Notes: generated from the sequence alone by a model not told the origin. A stretch of DNA of 63,588 nt from an uncultured Spirochaetota bacterium (GCA_937872225.1 CALMRZ010000088.1:1-63588); one strand, 5' to 3'. Shown: positions 7,520 to 19,037, counted from the first letter of the stretch. Program-made: numbers and translations.

Positions 7520-8041
7520 ATGAAACGGATTCTATTCGCCTTAACGATTGCGTTCTGCATTGCCGGGATCCTGGGGGGCGACGCCGCGGCCCGGAGGAAG
7601 TCCCGGGACCACGCAACCTTCATTTCCATCCGGGAGATCAGGGACCTCGAACAAAAGGGACTTCTCGTCCCTGCGGGAAAAGACGCGTGGAAAACAAAGT
7701 CCGGCCTTTTAATCGCCGGCCGCGATCCGGACGGACGAACCCGCCTTGACCATATCATGCGGCACGCGTCGGACATTCCCGGGAGGCCGAAGCACGGGGT
7801 CTTCTCGGTGACAAAGGCGGGCGTGATCGATCTCATGGACGAGGCCTGGAAAAAAATAAAGGCCGGCGCCGTCCCGGAAAAGGAACGGGGCGGGAAGATC
7901 GCCTATACGGTCGGGATGGGACGGCCCATCGGCTATCTCGGAGGCAGGAAGGGGCGCGAGCGGGGGAACCCGAAGCTCGCTTCAGTCCGCCTGGTCATAA
8001 AAAAAGGAACGACGGCGGTGGTTACATTTTTCCCGATGTAA
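7520..8041 (+). CDS. Exported protein with a C-terminal domain resembling polymorphic-toxin nucleases
   Basis: The 173-residue protein begins with a signal peptide (MKRILFALTIAFCIAGILGG, cleavage near DAAA). The mature part has GRTRLDHIMRHASD, then KHGVFSVTK, GKIAYTVGMGRPIGYLGG and a final VRLVIKKGTTAVVTFFPM. The spacing of His-x-x-x-His/Arg, the HGVF turn and the terminal VVTFFP strand recall the small barnase/EndoU/colicin-type nuclease domains found at the ends of polymorphic toxins. This is only a visual resemblance. No immunity gene is obvious; the next gene is a zinc-ribbon protein 60 bases on. No strong ribosome site is seen before the ATG. Confidence 0.6.
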   Translation: MKRILFALTIAFCIAGILGGDAAARRKSRDHATFISIREIRDLEQKGLLVPAGKDAWKTKSGLLIAGRDPDGRTRLDHIMRHASDIPGRPKHGVFSVTKAGVIDLMDEAWKKIKAGAVPEKERGGKIAYTVGMGRPIGYLGGRKGRERGNPKLASVRLVIKKGTTAVVTFFPM

Positions 8042-8064
8042 GAGGGAAAGTTCCAAACAGGGAC

Positions 8065-8082
8065 CGCCCGTGATCACGGGCG
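8065..8082. promoter_or_regulatory. 18-base perfect palindrome before the zinc-ribbon gene
   Basis: CGCCCGTGATCACGGGCG is fully self-complementary and lies 19 bases before the ATG at 8102, just upstream of the ribosome site. It may be an operator or an RNA hairpin tuning the downstream gene. It has no T-run. Confidence 0.45.
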
Positions 8083-8101
8083 CAATGAGGGAGGGTTTTT
8101 C

Positions 8102-8290
8102 ATGAAAGAAAAAGAGTCTATCATCTGCCCCTTCTGCGAGGAGGGATCCCTCAACAGAGTCACGTGCAAGAAGTGCGGCCAGCTTTTTCTCCGCTGCGAT
8201 GAATGCGAATCAGTTTACAAGGACCGCGGTTCTCTTGACAAGGATTACGGGCCCGGATGTCCCCACTGCGGGGCTGACATTGATAGTTAA
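8102..8290 (+). CDS. Small double zinc-ribbon protein
   Basis: The 62-residue protein has four Cys pairs: CPFC, CKKC, CDEC and CPHC. These can bind two zinc ions and form two zinc ribbons. There is no other domain. The ribosome site GAGGGAGGG precedes the ATG. It follows the exported toxin-like gene in the same direction, but a link is not proven. Small zinc-ribbon proteins of this type are often of unknown function in bacteria. Confidence 0.8.
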   Translation: MKEKESIICPFCEEGSLNRVTCKKCGQLFLRCDECESVYKDRGSLDKDYGPGCPHCGADIDS

Positions 8291-8306
8291 GTACGATAAG
8301 GGGCCA

Positions 8307-8330
8307 TCCTAAAAGCCCCCTACATCCCCC
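8307..8330 (+). repeat. C-rich intergenic repeat, copy A
   Basis: TCCTAAAAGCCCCCTACATC followed by CCCC is matched at 23 of 24 positions, in opposite orientation, by 26506-26529. It lies in the 125-base gap between the zinc-ribbon and argB genes. See copy B/C at 26441-26529. Confidence 0.6.
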
Positions 8331-8415
8331 GGTGGTGCGCTTGCCTGATCAGAACTTGCCAAATACGCCCCTCCGGGAGGGGTTAAACTGCCCTTTTTCT
8401 CGCCGTGACTCGCCG

Positions 8416-11059
<2,644 letters not shown>

Positions 11060-11206
11060 CGTCGTGCTTCGTTGCACGGTCAGGCAGGTTTATCGCCATC
11101 CCGGCAATAAAATAATATTGATTTTTCCATGGAGGGGCGTCATGCTTTTTCCCGATGAGAAGGGCCCCTATGAACACTGTGAAGTATTGTGAAAAGGAGA
11201 AATGGC

Positions 11207-11998
11207 ATGGACTTCAGGAAACAGATCATTCTCGGAAGAACGGGGCTTCCGGTTAGCAGGCTCGGTCTCGCCTCCGGCTACGGCGTGCCGGCCCGGGCGG
11301 TTGAGAAGGCCTTCAATGAATACGGGATAAATTATTTTTTCTGGAGCTCGCCGCGCCGGTCCGGTTTCGGCGACGGCCTGGGAAACATCGCCGCGGCGGC
11401 GCGGGAGAAAATCGTAATCGTCCTGCAGTCCTATGACCATTCGGGCCTGCTCGCCGAGCGGGCCGTCGACAGGGGTCTCTCGGACCTCGGCATCGATTAT
11501 GCGGATATCCTTATCCTGGGGTGGCATAACTCAGCGCTCCGGGGCCGCCTCCTGGACGCGGCGCGGCGGCTTGTGGAAAAGGGGAAGATCCGCTTCATCG
11601 GCATGTCGGGGCACAGACGGAAAACCTTCGGGGCCATGGCCGCGGATCCGTCGTGCCCCGCCGACGTGTTCATGGTCAGGTATAACGCGGCGCATCCCGG
11701 CGCGGAACAGGACATATTTCCCTTTATTCCCGAAAAAAACAGGCCCGGCATCACCATATACACGGCCACTTCCTGGCGGAAGCTCCTGAAGCCGGACCGG
11801 ATGCCCCGGGGCGAAAAGCCGCTGGCTGCCGCCGATTGCTACCGCTTCGTGCTGTCAAATCCTCATGTGGACCTCTGCCTTTTCGGGCCTTCCGACGAAA
11901 AGCAGATGATAGAGGGAATCGAAGCCCTTGCCCGGGGGCCCCTGACGGATACTGAGATGGAACGGGTCCGGAGAATCGGGAGCCATGTCCATGGTTAA
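11207..11998 (+). CDS. Aldo/keto reductase-family protein
   Basis: The 263-residue protein starts FRKQIILGRTGLPVSRLGLA, the usual opening of aldo/keto reductases. It has the barrel strands for binding NAD(P)H (DYADILILGWHN, GKIRFIGMSGHRR, DVFMVRYNAAHPGAE). The usual catalytic Asp-Tyr-Lys-His set is not clear: the region expected to hold Tyr reads SSPRRSGFGD, so catalysis is uncertain. ATG 11207 is chosen because AAAGGAGA lies 6 bases upstream. It overlaps the SGNH hydrolase gene by 14 bases, so the two are translationally linked. Confidence 0.8.
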   Translation: MDFRKQIILGRTGLPVSRLGLASGYGVPARAVEKAFNEYGINYFFWSSPRRSGFGDGLGNIAAAAREKIVIVLQSYDHSGLLAERAVDRGLSDLGIDYADILILGWHNSALRGRLLDAARRLVEKGKIRFIGMSGHRRKTFGAMAADPSCPADVFMVRYNAAHPGAEQDIFPFIPEKNRPGITIYTATSWRKLLKPDRMPRGEKPLAAADCYRFVLSNPHVDLCLFGPSDEKQMIEGIEALARGPLTDTEMERVRRIGSHVHG

Positions 11999-12893
11999 TC
12001 AGGTCCAATCTCTTCTGCGAAGAAGGCAATCCACGAGAGGTAACATCAAAACGGGAATTATCATCGTCACCGTGACGGCTGCCGCCATGGCGGTCCTGGC
12101 GATGGCGCCCCCGGTCCTGCGGGCTGAAGGAATTTCCGCCGGCGATAGGGCCCTCATCTGGATAAAAACAAAAATGTATGAGCGCCAGTACCGGCGGAAT
12201 ATGCGGAATTCCGCCGTGCTGGACGCCGTCCTTTCCCGGATGAAGCCGGACCCCGGATTATGGAACAAGGAGAGTCCCGCCCACCGGGAACGGCTGAGCC
12301 GGTATATCGGCGATCTCCGGGACGCGCCCCGGGGCGATACCATCGCCTTCGGCGATTCCCTGCTGGACCTGACGAGGACAAAGCTGCATTCAGTGCCGGA
12401 CCGCCTGAATTTTTCAATCAGCGGTTCATGGGCGCACCACATGGCCAGGATGGCCGCTGACATGCGTCCGGCCCTGGAGCGGGCAGGGATAATCAATTCC
12501 GTCAGATATGTCGTTGTCGGGAGCCTGGGGGGTAACCCGCTCCTCATGCGCCAGCCGGCGGACGTGACGATAACGCACAGCCTGGCCGCCCTTGACGCCG
12601 TCAGGCGCCTGTATCCGTCGGCGCGGATCATCGTCTTCGGCATTCCCCCCACGGTCAGCACCTATGTAAACATTACCGCCGTTTCCTTTGAGGCGGCGCT
12701 GTACCGGTGGGTGCGGGCTGACCGCGACGCGGTGCTGCTCCCGCTTCAGCGGAAATTCGCCGGATGGCTCGGCCTCTATCCGAAAGCGGTCATGTCCGTG
12801 GACGGCGTTCATTTTTCGGGCCAGGGGTCCCTGGAGTTCGACAGGCTCATCGAAAACGGGAAGCGGGCTCCGGCGGGGTCCATTGTCGATTGA
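11985..12893 (+). CDS. Exported SGNH/GDSL-type hydrolase
   Basis: The 302-residue protein has one N-terminal membrane segment (about 22-46: IKTGIIIVTVTAAAMAVLAM), acting as a signal anchor or long signal peptide. SGNH blocks follow: IAFGDSLLDLT with nucleophile Ser125, GSLGGNP (Gly182, Asn184), and SVDGVHFSG with Asp273 and His276. The full catalytic set appears present, so it is probably an active periplasmic esterase or lipase-like enzyme. The substrate is unknown. It overlaps the preceding reductase by 14 bases. Confidence 0.8.
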   Translation: MSMVNQVQSLLRRRQSTRGNIKTGIIIVTVTAAAMAVLAMAPPVLRAEGISAGDRALIWIKTKMYERQYRRNMRNSAVLDAVLSRMKPDPGLWNKESPAHRERLSRYIGDLRDAPRGDTIAFGDSLLDLTRTKLHSVPDRLNFSISGSWAHHMARMAADMRPALERAGIINSVRYVVVGSLGGNPLLMRQPADVTITHSLAALDAVRRLYPSARIIVFGIPPTVSTYVNITAVSFEAALYRWVRADRDAVLLPLQRKFAGWLGLYPKAVMSVDGVHFSGQGSLEFDRLIENGKRAPAGSIVD

Positions 12894-13194
12894 CGCTTCG
12901 ATAGCATGGAGGCACCTTTTTTATAAGTAAAAAAATAAGCCTTGATATAGTTGTATGCATGAATATTTTGTATTTTAGACATGTTGCTTATATAAACGAA
13001 ATGTTTCGACACCCCTTGCCGGGGCGAAAAACCTAAAATTACAAATGCCATTACAATTTCTCCTGATCCCGGAATGTCGGGATTTTTCAAAATGACAATT
13101 CTGCAGCCAGTCCGGTATGTATGCCGTTATTACGGAATTGAAGATACAGGGATGACATCCGGCCGAGCAGGGTTAACTTATAAAACGGAGGACG
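12894..13194. other. 301-base intergenic region
   Basis: A+T-rich spacer between the SGNH hydrolase and DUF2177 genes. The only structure I can support is the terminator at 13066-13087. No coding region or RNA gene is evident. Confidence 0.5.
13066..13087 (+). terminator. Rho-independent terminator after the reductase-hydrolase pair
   Basis: ATCCCG-gaatgt-CGGGAT is followed by TTTT on the plus strand. The 6-base stem is short but has the expected layout. Confidence 0.6.
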
Positions 13195-13605
13195 ATGATG
13201 AACGCGACGCTTTTTATCAAGTTGTATCTGATAACAATCCCGGTTTTTTTTGCAATAGACATTGTGTGGCTGGCCGTGATTTCAAAGGGCTTTTACAGGG
13301 AACAGCTGGGTTATATCATGTCTGAATCAGTGAAATGGCCCGCCGCACTGCTTTTTTATCTGCTCTATATTGGAGGCCTTGTCCTGTTCGCCGTCATGCC
13401 GGCCGTTGAAAAACAGTCGCTGCTCAGGGCGCTTGTAATGGGGGCGGCCCTGGGGCTGGTAGCTTACGCCACCTATGATCTTACCAATTATGCCACGATC
13501 AGGGACTGGCCCCTGGTCGTCGTTATTGTTGACCTGATCTGGGGAACAATTTTATCGGCAGGGGTGTCGGCCATTGCCAGCCTTGTAGCCCTGCGCTGGC
13601 TCTAG
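13195..13605 (+). CDS. DUF2177-family membrane protein
   Basis: The 136-residue protein has four membrane segments and the family pattern FFAIDIVWLAVISKGFYREQLG near the N-terminus. A later conserved part is LVAYATYDLTNYATIRDWPL. The biochemical role of the family is unknown. The GGAGG ribosome site lies 5 bases before the ATG pair at 13195/13198. It begins a short run with the acyltransferase (13 bases on) and the DUF1295 protein, all in one direction, suggesting a membrane-lipid operon. Confidence 0.85.
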   Translation: MMNATLFIKLYLITIPVFFAIDIVWLAVISKGFYREQLGYIMSESVKWPAALLFYLLYIGGLVLFAVMPAVEKQSLLRALVMGAALGLVAYATYDLTNYATIRDWPLVVVIVDLIWGTILSAGVSAIASLVALRWL

Positions 13606-13618
13606 GGGGATTTCGTCC

Positions 13619-14353
13619 ATGAAGAAGTTCCTCCATGTTCTGTATCAGCCGTATAAATGGCTGATATTTTTTCCGCTCTTTGCCCTGTTTACCTGCATCC
13701 TGGTGCTGATCGGCGTCATGGTGCTTCTCATTTTTGACGATTACGCCGCCAACAGGACCACCGGCGTCTGGTGGGCACGGCTGACCGGCTATATCACCCC
13801 CATCCTGGTGAAGGTCCACGGCCGTGAACATATTAAGAAAAAGCAGTCCTACATAATAGTGTCGAACCACCAGAGCATGTACGACGTGCTGGTCCTGTAC
13901 GGGTGGCTCGGCGTTGACCTGAAATGGGTGATAAAAAAAGAGCTCCGGAAGGTCCCGGTCATTGGATTTGCCGCTGAAAAGGGCGGGAATATTTTCATAG
14001 ACCGCTCTGATCCGAAAGCTGCGTACGAATCCCTCCGGCAGGCGCGGAAGAAGGTGGTGAACGGGACTTCCATCATCATCCTGCCGGAGGGGACCAGGAG
14101 CAGAAACGGCGAGGTGGGCGAGTTCAAAAAAGGCGCCTTCTGGCTTGCCCGGGAGCTCAAATTGCCGATACTTCCGGTGACGATCATGAACACAGGGAAC
14201 ATCCTTCCCACGGGGACCTTCAATCTGTTCCCGGGGAGGGCTGTTATGAAGGTCCATCAGCCCATGGATACCGCGGCCTGCGACGAAGCGTCCTTTGATG
14301 ATCTTATTGTGCAGGTGAGGAATATCATCAAGGACGGTCTGGATGAAAAATAA
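13619..14353 (+). CDS. plsC: 1-acyl-glycerol-3-phosphate acyltransferase (PlsC family)
   Basis: The 244-residue protein has an N-terminal membrane segment and then the acyltransferase blocks: SNHQSMYDVLVLYG (catalytic His-x4-Asp), the KELRKVPVIGF region, and ILPEGTRSRNGEVG (substrate phosphate binding). It transfers an acyl chain to lysophosphatidic acid in phospholipid synthesis. Spacing to both neighbours is short (13 and 23 bases), so it probably shares their transcript. The exact acyl acceptor cannot be read from sequence. Confidence 0.9.
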   Translation: MKKFLHVLYQPYKWLIFFPLFALFTCILVLIGVMVLLIFDDYAANRTTGVWWARLTGYITPILVKVHGREHIKKKQSYIIVSNHQSMYDVLVLYGWLGVDLKWVIKKELRKVPVIGFAAEKGGNIFIDRSDPKAAYESLRQARKKVVNGTSIIILPEGTRSRNGEVGEFKKGAFWLARELKLPILPVTIMNTGNILPTGTFNLFPGRAVMKVHQPMDTAACDEASFDDLIVQVRNIIKDGLDEK

Positions 14354-14376
14354 CGTTTGCCAGTAAGGAGGGCCCC

Positions 14377-15156
14377 ATGATCCTGATTGACACGATTCTG
14401 TTCGCGGCTCTGGTCATCTTCTGCTACATGACGCTCCTTTTTATTCTGGCTCTGGTCATTAAAGATAACAGCATAGCCGACATAGCCTGGGGCCCTGGCT
14501 TCATAATCGCCGCCTTTGCCGCGGTCTGGTACAACCGGTCCTTTGACGCCCTTCAGGTCATTGTCGTTCTCATGGTGACGGTATGGGGACTGCGGCTGGG
14601 GATCAGGATTTTCCTGCGCAACCGCGGCCGCGGAGAAGACCCCCGTTACAGGAAATGGCGCGAATCATGGGGGAAGTTCTTCGTTCTCAGGAGCTACCTC
14701 CAGGTCTTCATGCTCCAGGGTTGCATACTCCTGGTGAACGTGTCGCCGGTCCTGGCTATAGCGGCCTCGGAGCGCTATGCCCCCGCCTGGTCGGATTACA
14801 TCGGCATCGCCGTGTGGATCTGCGGTTTCCTGTTTGAAACAATCGGAGATTATCAGCTTGACGCCTTCATGAGGGACCCGGCCAACAGGGGAACGATTAT
14901 CGACCGCGGCCTGTGGCGTTATTCGCGGCACCCGAACTATTTCGGCGAGGTCGCCATGTGGTGGGGCATCTTCATCATCGCGCTTCCCGGCGACAAGGGA
15001 TGGATCTCCGTCGTCGGCCCGCTGATGATCACCGCCATGATACTGTTTGTCTCCGGTATCCCCATGACGGAACGGATGATGGCGCGGCATCCGGGTTTTG
15101 AAGAATATAAAAAGAGAACGAGCGTCTTTATCCCCTGGTTCCCGAAAAAGGCCTAG
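14377..15156 (+). CDS. DUF1295 membrane protein (steroid 5-alpha-reductase-like fold)
   Basis: The 259-residue protein has six or more membrane segments and the DUF1295 signature: NSIADIAWGPGF near the N-terminus, then RGRGEDPRYRKWRESWG. The C-terminal part reads RGLWRYSRHPNYFGEVAMWWG, the NAD(P)H-linked reductase/methyltransferase motif of this superfamily. The substrate is unknown, but the superfamily acts on sterols, fatty acyls or isoprenoids. It follows plsC after 23 bases with a GGAGG ribosome site. Confidence 0.88.
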   Translation: MILIDTILFAALVIFCYMTLLFILALVIKDNSIADIAWGPGFIIAAFAAVWYNRSFDALQVIVVLMVTVWGLRLGIRIFLRNRGRGEDPRYRKWRESWGKFFVLRSYLQVFMLQGCILLVNVSPVLAIAASERYAPAWSDYIGIAVWICGFLFETIGDYQLDAFMRDPANRGTIIDRGLWRYSRHPNYFGEVAMWWGIFIIALPGDKGWISVVGPLMITAMILFVSGIPMTERMMARHPGFEEYKKRTSVFIPWFPKKA

Positions 15157-15187
15157 CCCCCGGGAATGGCCGATAGCCGTTTCGCGA

Positions 15188-15733
15188 TTACAGGCTGAAA
15201 GGGAAAAAGGCGGTCCACACCAGGGCGTCGAGCAGGGCTGTCTGCACGATAAAGGCGACGGCGCCGGCCACGGCAATGCCGAAGGCCCATGAGGGCCGGC
15301 GGGGCCGCATCATGACTAGGGCCGTGAAAATTCCGATGGAACCGAGACCCACCGCGGCCAGCACGATCCGGATGGCAATCCATATCCCGGCGGAAGGATC
15401 CCTGATCATCTCAAAGGTCAAGGGCATCCAGAGGGCCGACGGCACGAGAACGACCCCGTAGAGAAAAAGGAAGATGCGGTACCGGTGCCGGCCGATGCGC
15501 GCCTCCCCGGGATTGACCGCCAGGAGAATGTAAAACGTGAAGGCCAGATACCCTGCGGCGGCGGTCAACATCGAGGCCGTGTAGAAGGGCATGAGCCATG
15601 GCGGCACCTCGCCCCAGAGGGCGCCTCCGGCGGAGGGATTGGCGAAAAGACCGTGGGCATAGCTGATCAGCACCGCGCTGCCGCAGACCAGGTTCAAGAT
15701 CAAAAGCTCAATTTGTTGCCGATGCACTGTCAT
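15188..15733 (-). CDS. Polytopic membrane protein of unknown function
   Basis: The 181-residue protein has five likely membrane segments (about 11-30, 47-75, 88-108, 117-143, 150-178). It contains one short charged loop, NPGEARIGRHRYR. I do not recognise the family. It converges on the DUF1295 gene and lies 36 bases downstream of the phosphoesterase gene on the same strand, so it may be cotranscribed with it. Confidence 0.75.
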   Translation of the reverse strand: MTVHRQQIELLILNLVCGSAVLISYAHGLFANPSAGGALWGEVPPWLMPFYTASMLTAAAGYLAFTFYILLAVNPGEARIGRHRYRIFLFLYGVVLVPSALWMPLTFEMIRDPSAGIWIAIRIVLAAVGLGSIGIFTALVMMRPRRPSWAFGIAVAGAVAFIVQTALLDALVWTAFFPFSL

Positions 15734-15769
15734 GGCGTCTCCTCCGGTATATGCAACTAATGTCTGCCG

Positions 15770-17434
15770 TCACCGCTTTTTCTGGAGCAGCGACTCGATC
15801 CTCTGCATCATGGCGTCGGGAATGACGACCCCGGCCGTCTTGAGGCGCGTGATGTACTTGTCAAAGGATTTCCTGGTGTCCGATGAGGCCGCCAGGACGC
15901 GGAGATAGGACCTCATGTTCTCCTCGACCTGCCTCCGCAGGGACATGTTCCTGTTGAGCAGGTCCTCCACCGGCGCCAGGAGACGGTAGTTGACCGGCCT
16001 GCAGAAGGACCGGTACACGGCGAAGCGCTGGGTCATGTCGCAGTCTGCCACTCCGGCGTTGATGCTCTCTATGACCCGGTCCAGGTTTATGAAATCGATC
16101 ACCTGGAAGCCGTGCCGGTCCGCCAGGACGTCCCTGATCCGCGCGGCGACGTCCCGGGCGAAATCGCACGATTCGAAGTCCCCGCCGCATGCCGTCTGGT
16201 CCTTCAGGTAGAGGACGGCGTCGACATCGGACGAGTCCTGGGCCATGCCCATGTTGACGGAGCCGACCAGGTCCAGGGCTATGTGGCCGGTGAGGTCGCC
16301 CAGGGACTGGAGGGCGTTTTCAAGGTTCAGGACCCGTTCCTCGCTCTGCTTCGTCTGGTGTATCCTGAAAAAATTCCGGATATCTCTGAAGATACGCAGC
16401 TCCGGCACCAGGGTGTACCGCTCAATGTTTTCGTCAATGACGGAGATGTCCCTGAGGGCCTTGAGGCGCGCCGGATCAATCACATTTTCCGCATATGATC
16501 CGTCTGTTTTACGGTAATCGGCTATGTCGTACACGCGGTAATCGACGATTTTTTTAAGATTCACTTCCGGCACCGCTCCGCCGTCCACGGTGACCTCGAA
16601 GAAAAATCCCCCTTCGGAAATGTCCCCGCGCGAAGTCATCACCTCCCCGAAATTGGACGGGTTCAGGTAGAGGGTTCCGTTCACGAAGCGGACCCCCCAG
16701 TTCTCGTGGACGTGGCCGCTGAAGCACGCCATGACGGGGTTGTTGTCGCAGTAGGTCCTGAGCGCGGGGGCGCCCCATGACCCGAGGAAACTGATGGCGT
16801 CCAGGATGCCCGAGGCGGGCTGATGGACGACGATGATGTCCGGCCGCGCCCCTTCCAGGAAACGGTACAGTTCGGAGTCGGTGTCCCTTGGGGCCCTGCC
16901 GCCGTAGCGGACCAGGTATTGTTCCGGGAAGCCGGGGGTTCGCACGTCTGCGCCGCCGTACCCGGCAACGACAAGGCCCCCGGCGTCCGCGGTCTTCAGG
17001 TGTATGTTCCGTTCGGAAAGGGCCGTCCCGGTCAGGTCCATGTCGTAATTCCCCGGGATGGTGACGATCATCTTCTTTGCGCCGGCGCTGAAAATATTCT
17101 CTAAAATCTGGTATTTTTTCAGCATCACTTCCCGGGCCATCCCGGAAGCGTCAAGGTAGTAGCGGGCGGCGCCTTTCAATTCATCGCTGATGTCGCCGCC
17201 CTCGAGGAGTGATTCGACGTAATCCTCAAGGATGACATGTTCTTCCTTCGACTCCCGGCGCATGGCGCGAAAGCGGTTCTGGACCTCGGAATACTCGACG
17301 GACTGGCCGAGGGAATAGAAGGGGAGGTCGATAAGGTCGCCGGCAATGATATAGAGGTCGGCAACGGTCTCCTTCAGGAGGTTGTATACCTTTGAAAAGC
17401 TGCCGTGGATGTCGGTGCAGTGTATTATTTTCAT
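15770..17434 (-). CDS. Metallophosphoesterase fused to a nucleotidyltransferase domain
   Basis: The 554-residue protein has a calcineurin-like N-terminal domain: Asp8-x-His10 in HCTDIHGSF, Gly32-Asp33, Gly128-Asn129-Tyr-Asp131 (Tyr replaces the His of the usual GNHD) and GHVH at 240-243. The metal site appears complete except for that variation. The C-terminal part has a polymerase-beta-type nucleotidyltransferase motif, GSVNMGMAQDSSDVDAVLYL (391-410), with Asp403 and Asp405 as likely metal ligands. A helical tail follows. Combining these two activities in one chain is unusual. The protein could add and remove nucleotides from an RNA, protein or antibiotic-like target. The start is ATG 17434. 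Confidence 0.85.
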   Translation of the reverse strand: MKIIHCTDIHGSFSKVYNLLKETVADLYIIAGDLIDLPFYSLGQSVEYSEVQNRFRAMRRESKEEHVILEDYVESLLEGGDISDELKGAARYYLDASGMAREVMLKKYQILENIFSAGAKKMIVTIPGNYDMDLTGTALSERNIHLKTADAGGLVVAGYGGADVRTPGFPEQYLVRYGGRAPRDTDSELYRFLEGARPDIIVVHQPASGILDAISFLGSWGAPALRTYCDNNPVMACFSGHVHENWGVRFVNGTLYLNPSNFGEVMTSRGDISEGGFFFEVTVDGGAVPEVNLKKIVDYRVYDIADYRKTDGSYAENVIDPARLKALRDISVIDENIERYTLVPELRIFRDIRNFFRIHQTKQSEERVLNLENALQSLGDLTGHIALDLVGSVNMGMAQDSSDVDAVLYLKDQTACGGDFESCDFARDVAARIRDVLADRHGFQVIDFINLDRVIESINAGVADCDMTQRFAVYRSFCRPVNYRLLAPVEDLLNRNMSLRRQVEENMRSYLRVLAASSDTRKSFDKYITRLKTAGVVIPDAMMQRIESLLQKKR

Positions 17435-17597
17435 GGCAACGGCCCCGGTCGGCGAGAGTAGTACGGTTTTTCCCTCTATATAATCGCCCCCGGGTTATAG
17501 AATTAAGCACCGGCACATGGTTCCGGTCAAGCACATTCCCGTTCCGGCCGGGTTGTTCCATCGTTCACCCGTTTATTGAGGGGCGTTAAAATTATTA

Positions 17598-17626
17598 TTG
17601 ATCATAACCTGCCGGTTTGTTACCAT
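17598..17626 (+). promoter_or_regulatory. Possible promoter of the UDP-sugar pyrophosphorylase gene
   Basis: TTGATC (17598-17603), 17 bases, then TACCAT (17621-17626). Both boxes are imperfect. It lies 35 bases before the ATG at 17661. Confidence 0.35.
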
Positions 17627-17660
17627 GCTGCCGATCCCATGAACTGCGTCAGGAGGAACC

Positions 17661-19037
17661 ATGATCACCTTCCCGGGCTATGAGGCTGTCATCACCAGGG
17701 TGTACGAGAACAAGCAGGACCATGTCTTCGAGTACTGGAACGCGCTGGATGAAAGCGAAAAAAAACAGCTCCTTGATGACCTGTCCGATGTGGATTTTGA
17801 CCTGCTCCACCGGCTCTTTTCGTCGAAAGAGCTCATGGCGGACACCCGTTTCGAGCCCGCGCCCTTCATACCGGTGCCGGCAACCGATGCGGAACGGTCA
17901 GAGCACCGGCGGGCCCGGGACGCGGGGGTCGCCCACGTGCGAAGCGGCAAAACCGCAGCCTTTGTTGTTGCCGGCGGGCAGGGCTCCCGCCTCGGGTATG
18001 AGGGGCCCAAAGGAAAATATCCCGTGGGGCAGGTGTCGGGGAAAACGCTCTTTCAGATCCACGCGGAAAAAATAGTGAAATACTCAAGCAAGTACGGCAC
18101 GGCGATCCCGTTTCTAATCATGACCTCCCGGGCCAACCACGACGAGACCGTGGCCTATTTCCGGGACAACAGCTACTTCGGCCTCGGCGCCGGGAACGTC
18201 TTCATTTTCCCCCAGAACATGATCCCCTCCCTTGACACGAAGGGAAAGCTTATCCTGGAAACGAAAAAGAACGTGTTTAAGAACCCGGACGGCCACGGCG
18301 GCAGCCTCACGGCGCTCTACACGTCGGGGGTCATCGGCGAAATGAAAAAGCGGGGGATCGAGACCATATCCTACTTCCAGGTCGATAATCCCCTGGTGAA
18401 GATAATCGACCCGGTCTTCATCGGCTTCCATGTTCTGCGCGCGGCCGATATTTCCAGCAAGGCGGTGAGGAAGGCATACCCCGAGGAGAAGGTGGGCGTT
18501 TTCGTGCGCTTCAGCAATAACACCATCGGCGTGGTTGAATACTCGGACCTGCCGGAGGAGAAGACGTTCAGTAAAGATGAAAAAGGCGGTCTGCGGTATT
18601 CCTCGGGAAGCATTGCCATCCACCTGTTCCAGAGGGAATTCATAGAGCGGGTAACCGCCGGGACCGAGATATCTCTCCCGTTCCACACGGCGCGGAAAAA
18701 GATAAAGGCCTTCCGCGGCGGCGCGGCCCGGGAAATTGACGGTTTCAAGTTCGAAAAATTCGTCTTTGACGCACTCCCCCTGACGGAGAAGAACATTGTT
18801 TTCGAAACGCTCCGCGAGGAGGAGTTCGCCCCGGTCAAGAACGCTTCGGGGGTGGATTCCGTGGAATCGGCCCAGAAAATGATGGATGACCAGTTCCGGT
18901 CGTGGCTTGCCGGCAGGGGAGTGCGGGTCCCGGCCGGGGTGAAGTCCCTCGAGATATCTCCCCTGGTTGCCGTGGAACCCGAGGACGTCGATCCCGGGCT
19001 GACCGTTCCCGATGCGGAAAAGGTGTATCTTGGATAA
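17661..19037 (+). CDS. UTP-dependent sugar-1-phosphate pyrophosphorylase (UAP/AGX-like)
   Basis: The 458-residue protein matches the eukaryotic-type UDP-N-acetylglucosamine pyrophosphorylase family. The nucleotide loop is VVAGGQGSRLGYEGPKGKYP (about 95-114), followed by SGKTLFQIHAEKI. The GNGG-type substrate region appears as NPDGHGGSLTALYTSG, and QVDNPLVKIIDPVFIGFH matches the family's DNxL motif. It makes a UDP-sugar, probably UDP-GlcNAc or UDP-GalNAc, for envelope polysaccharides. Substrate choice cannot be fixed by eye. The start has an AGGAGGAACC ribosome site. Confidence 0.88.
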   Translation: MITFPGYEAVITRVYENKQDHVFEYWNALDESEKKQLLDDLSDVDFDLLHRLFSSKELMADTRFEPAPFIPVPATDAERSEHRRARDAGVAHVRSGKTAAFVVAGGQGSRLGYEGPKGKYPVGQVSGKTLFQIHAEKIVKYSSKYGTAIPFLIMTSRANHDETVAYFRDNSYFGLGAGNVFIFPQNMIPSLDTKGKLILETKKNVFKNPDGHGGSLTALYTSGVIGEMKKRGIETISYFQVDNPLVKIIDPVFIGFHVLRAADISSKAVRKAYPEEKVGVFVRFSNNTIGVVEYSDLPEEKTFSKDEKGGLRYSSGSIAIHLFQREFIERVTAGTEISLPFHTARKKIKAFRGGAAREIDGFKFEKFVFDALPLTEKNIVFETLREEEFAPVKNASGVDSVESAQKMMDDQFRSWLAGRGVRVPAGVKSLEISPLVAVEPEDVDPGLTVPDAEKVYLG

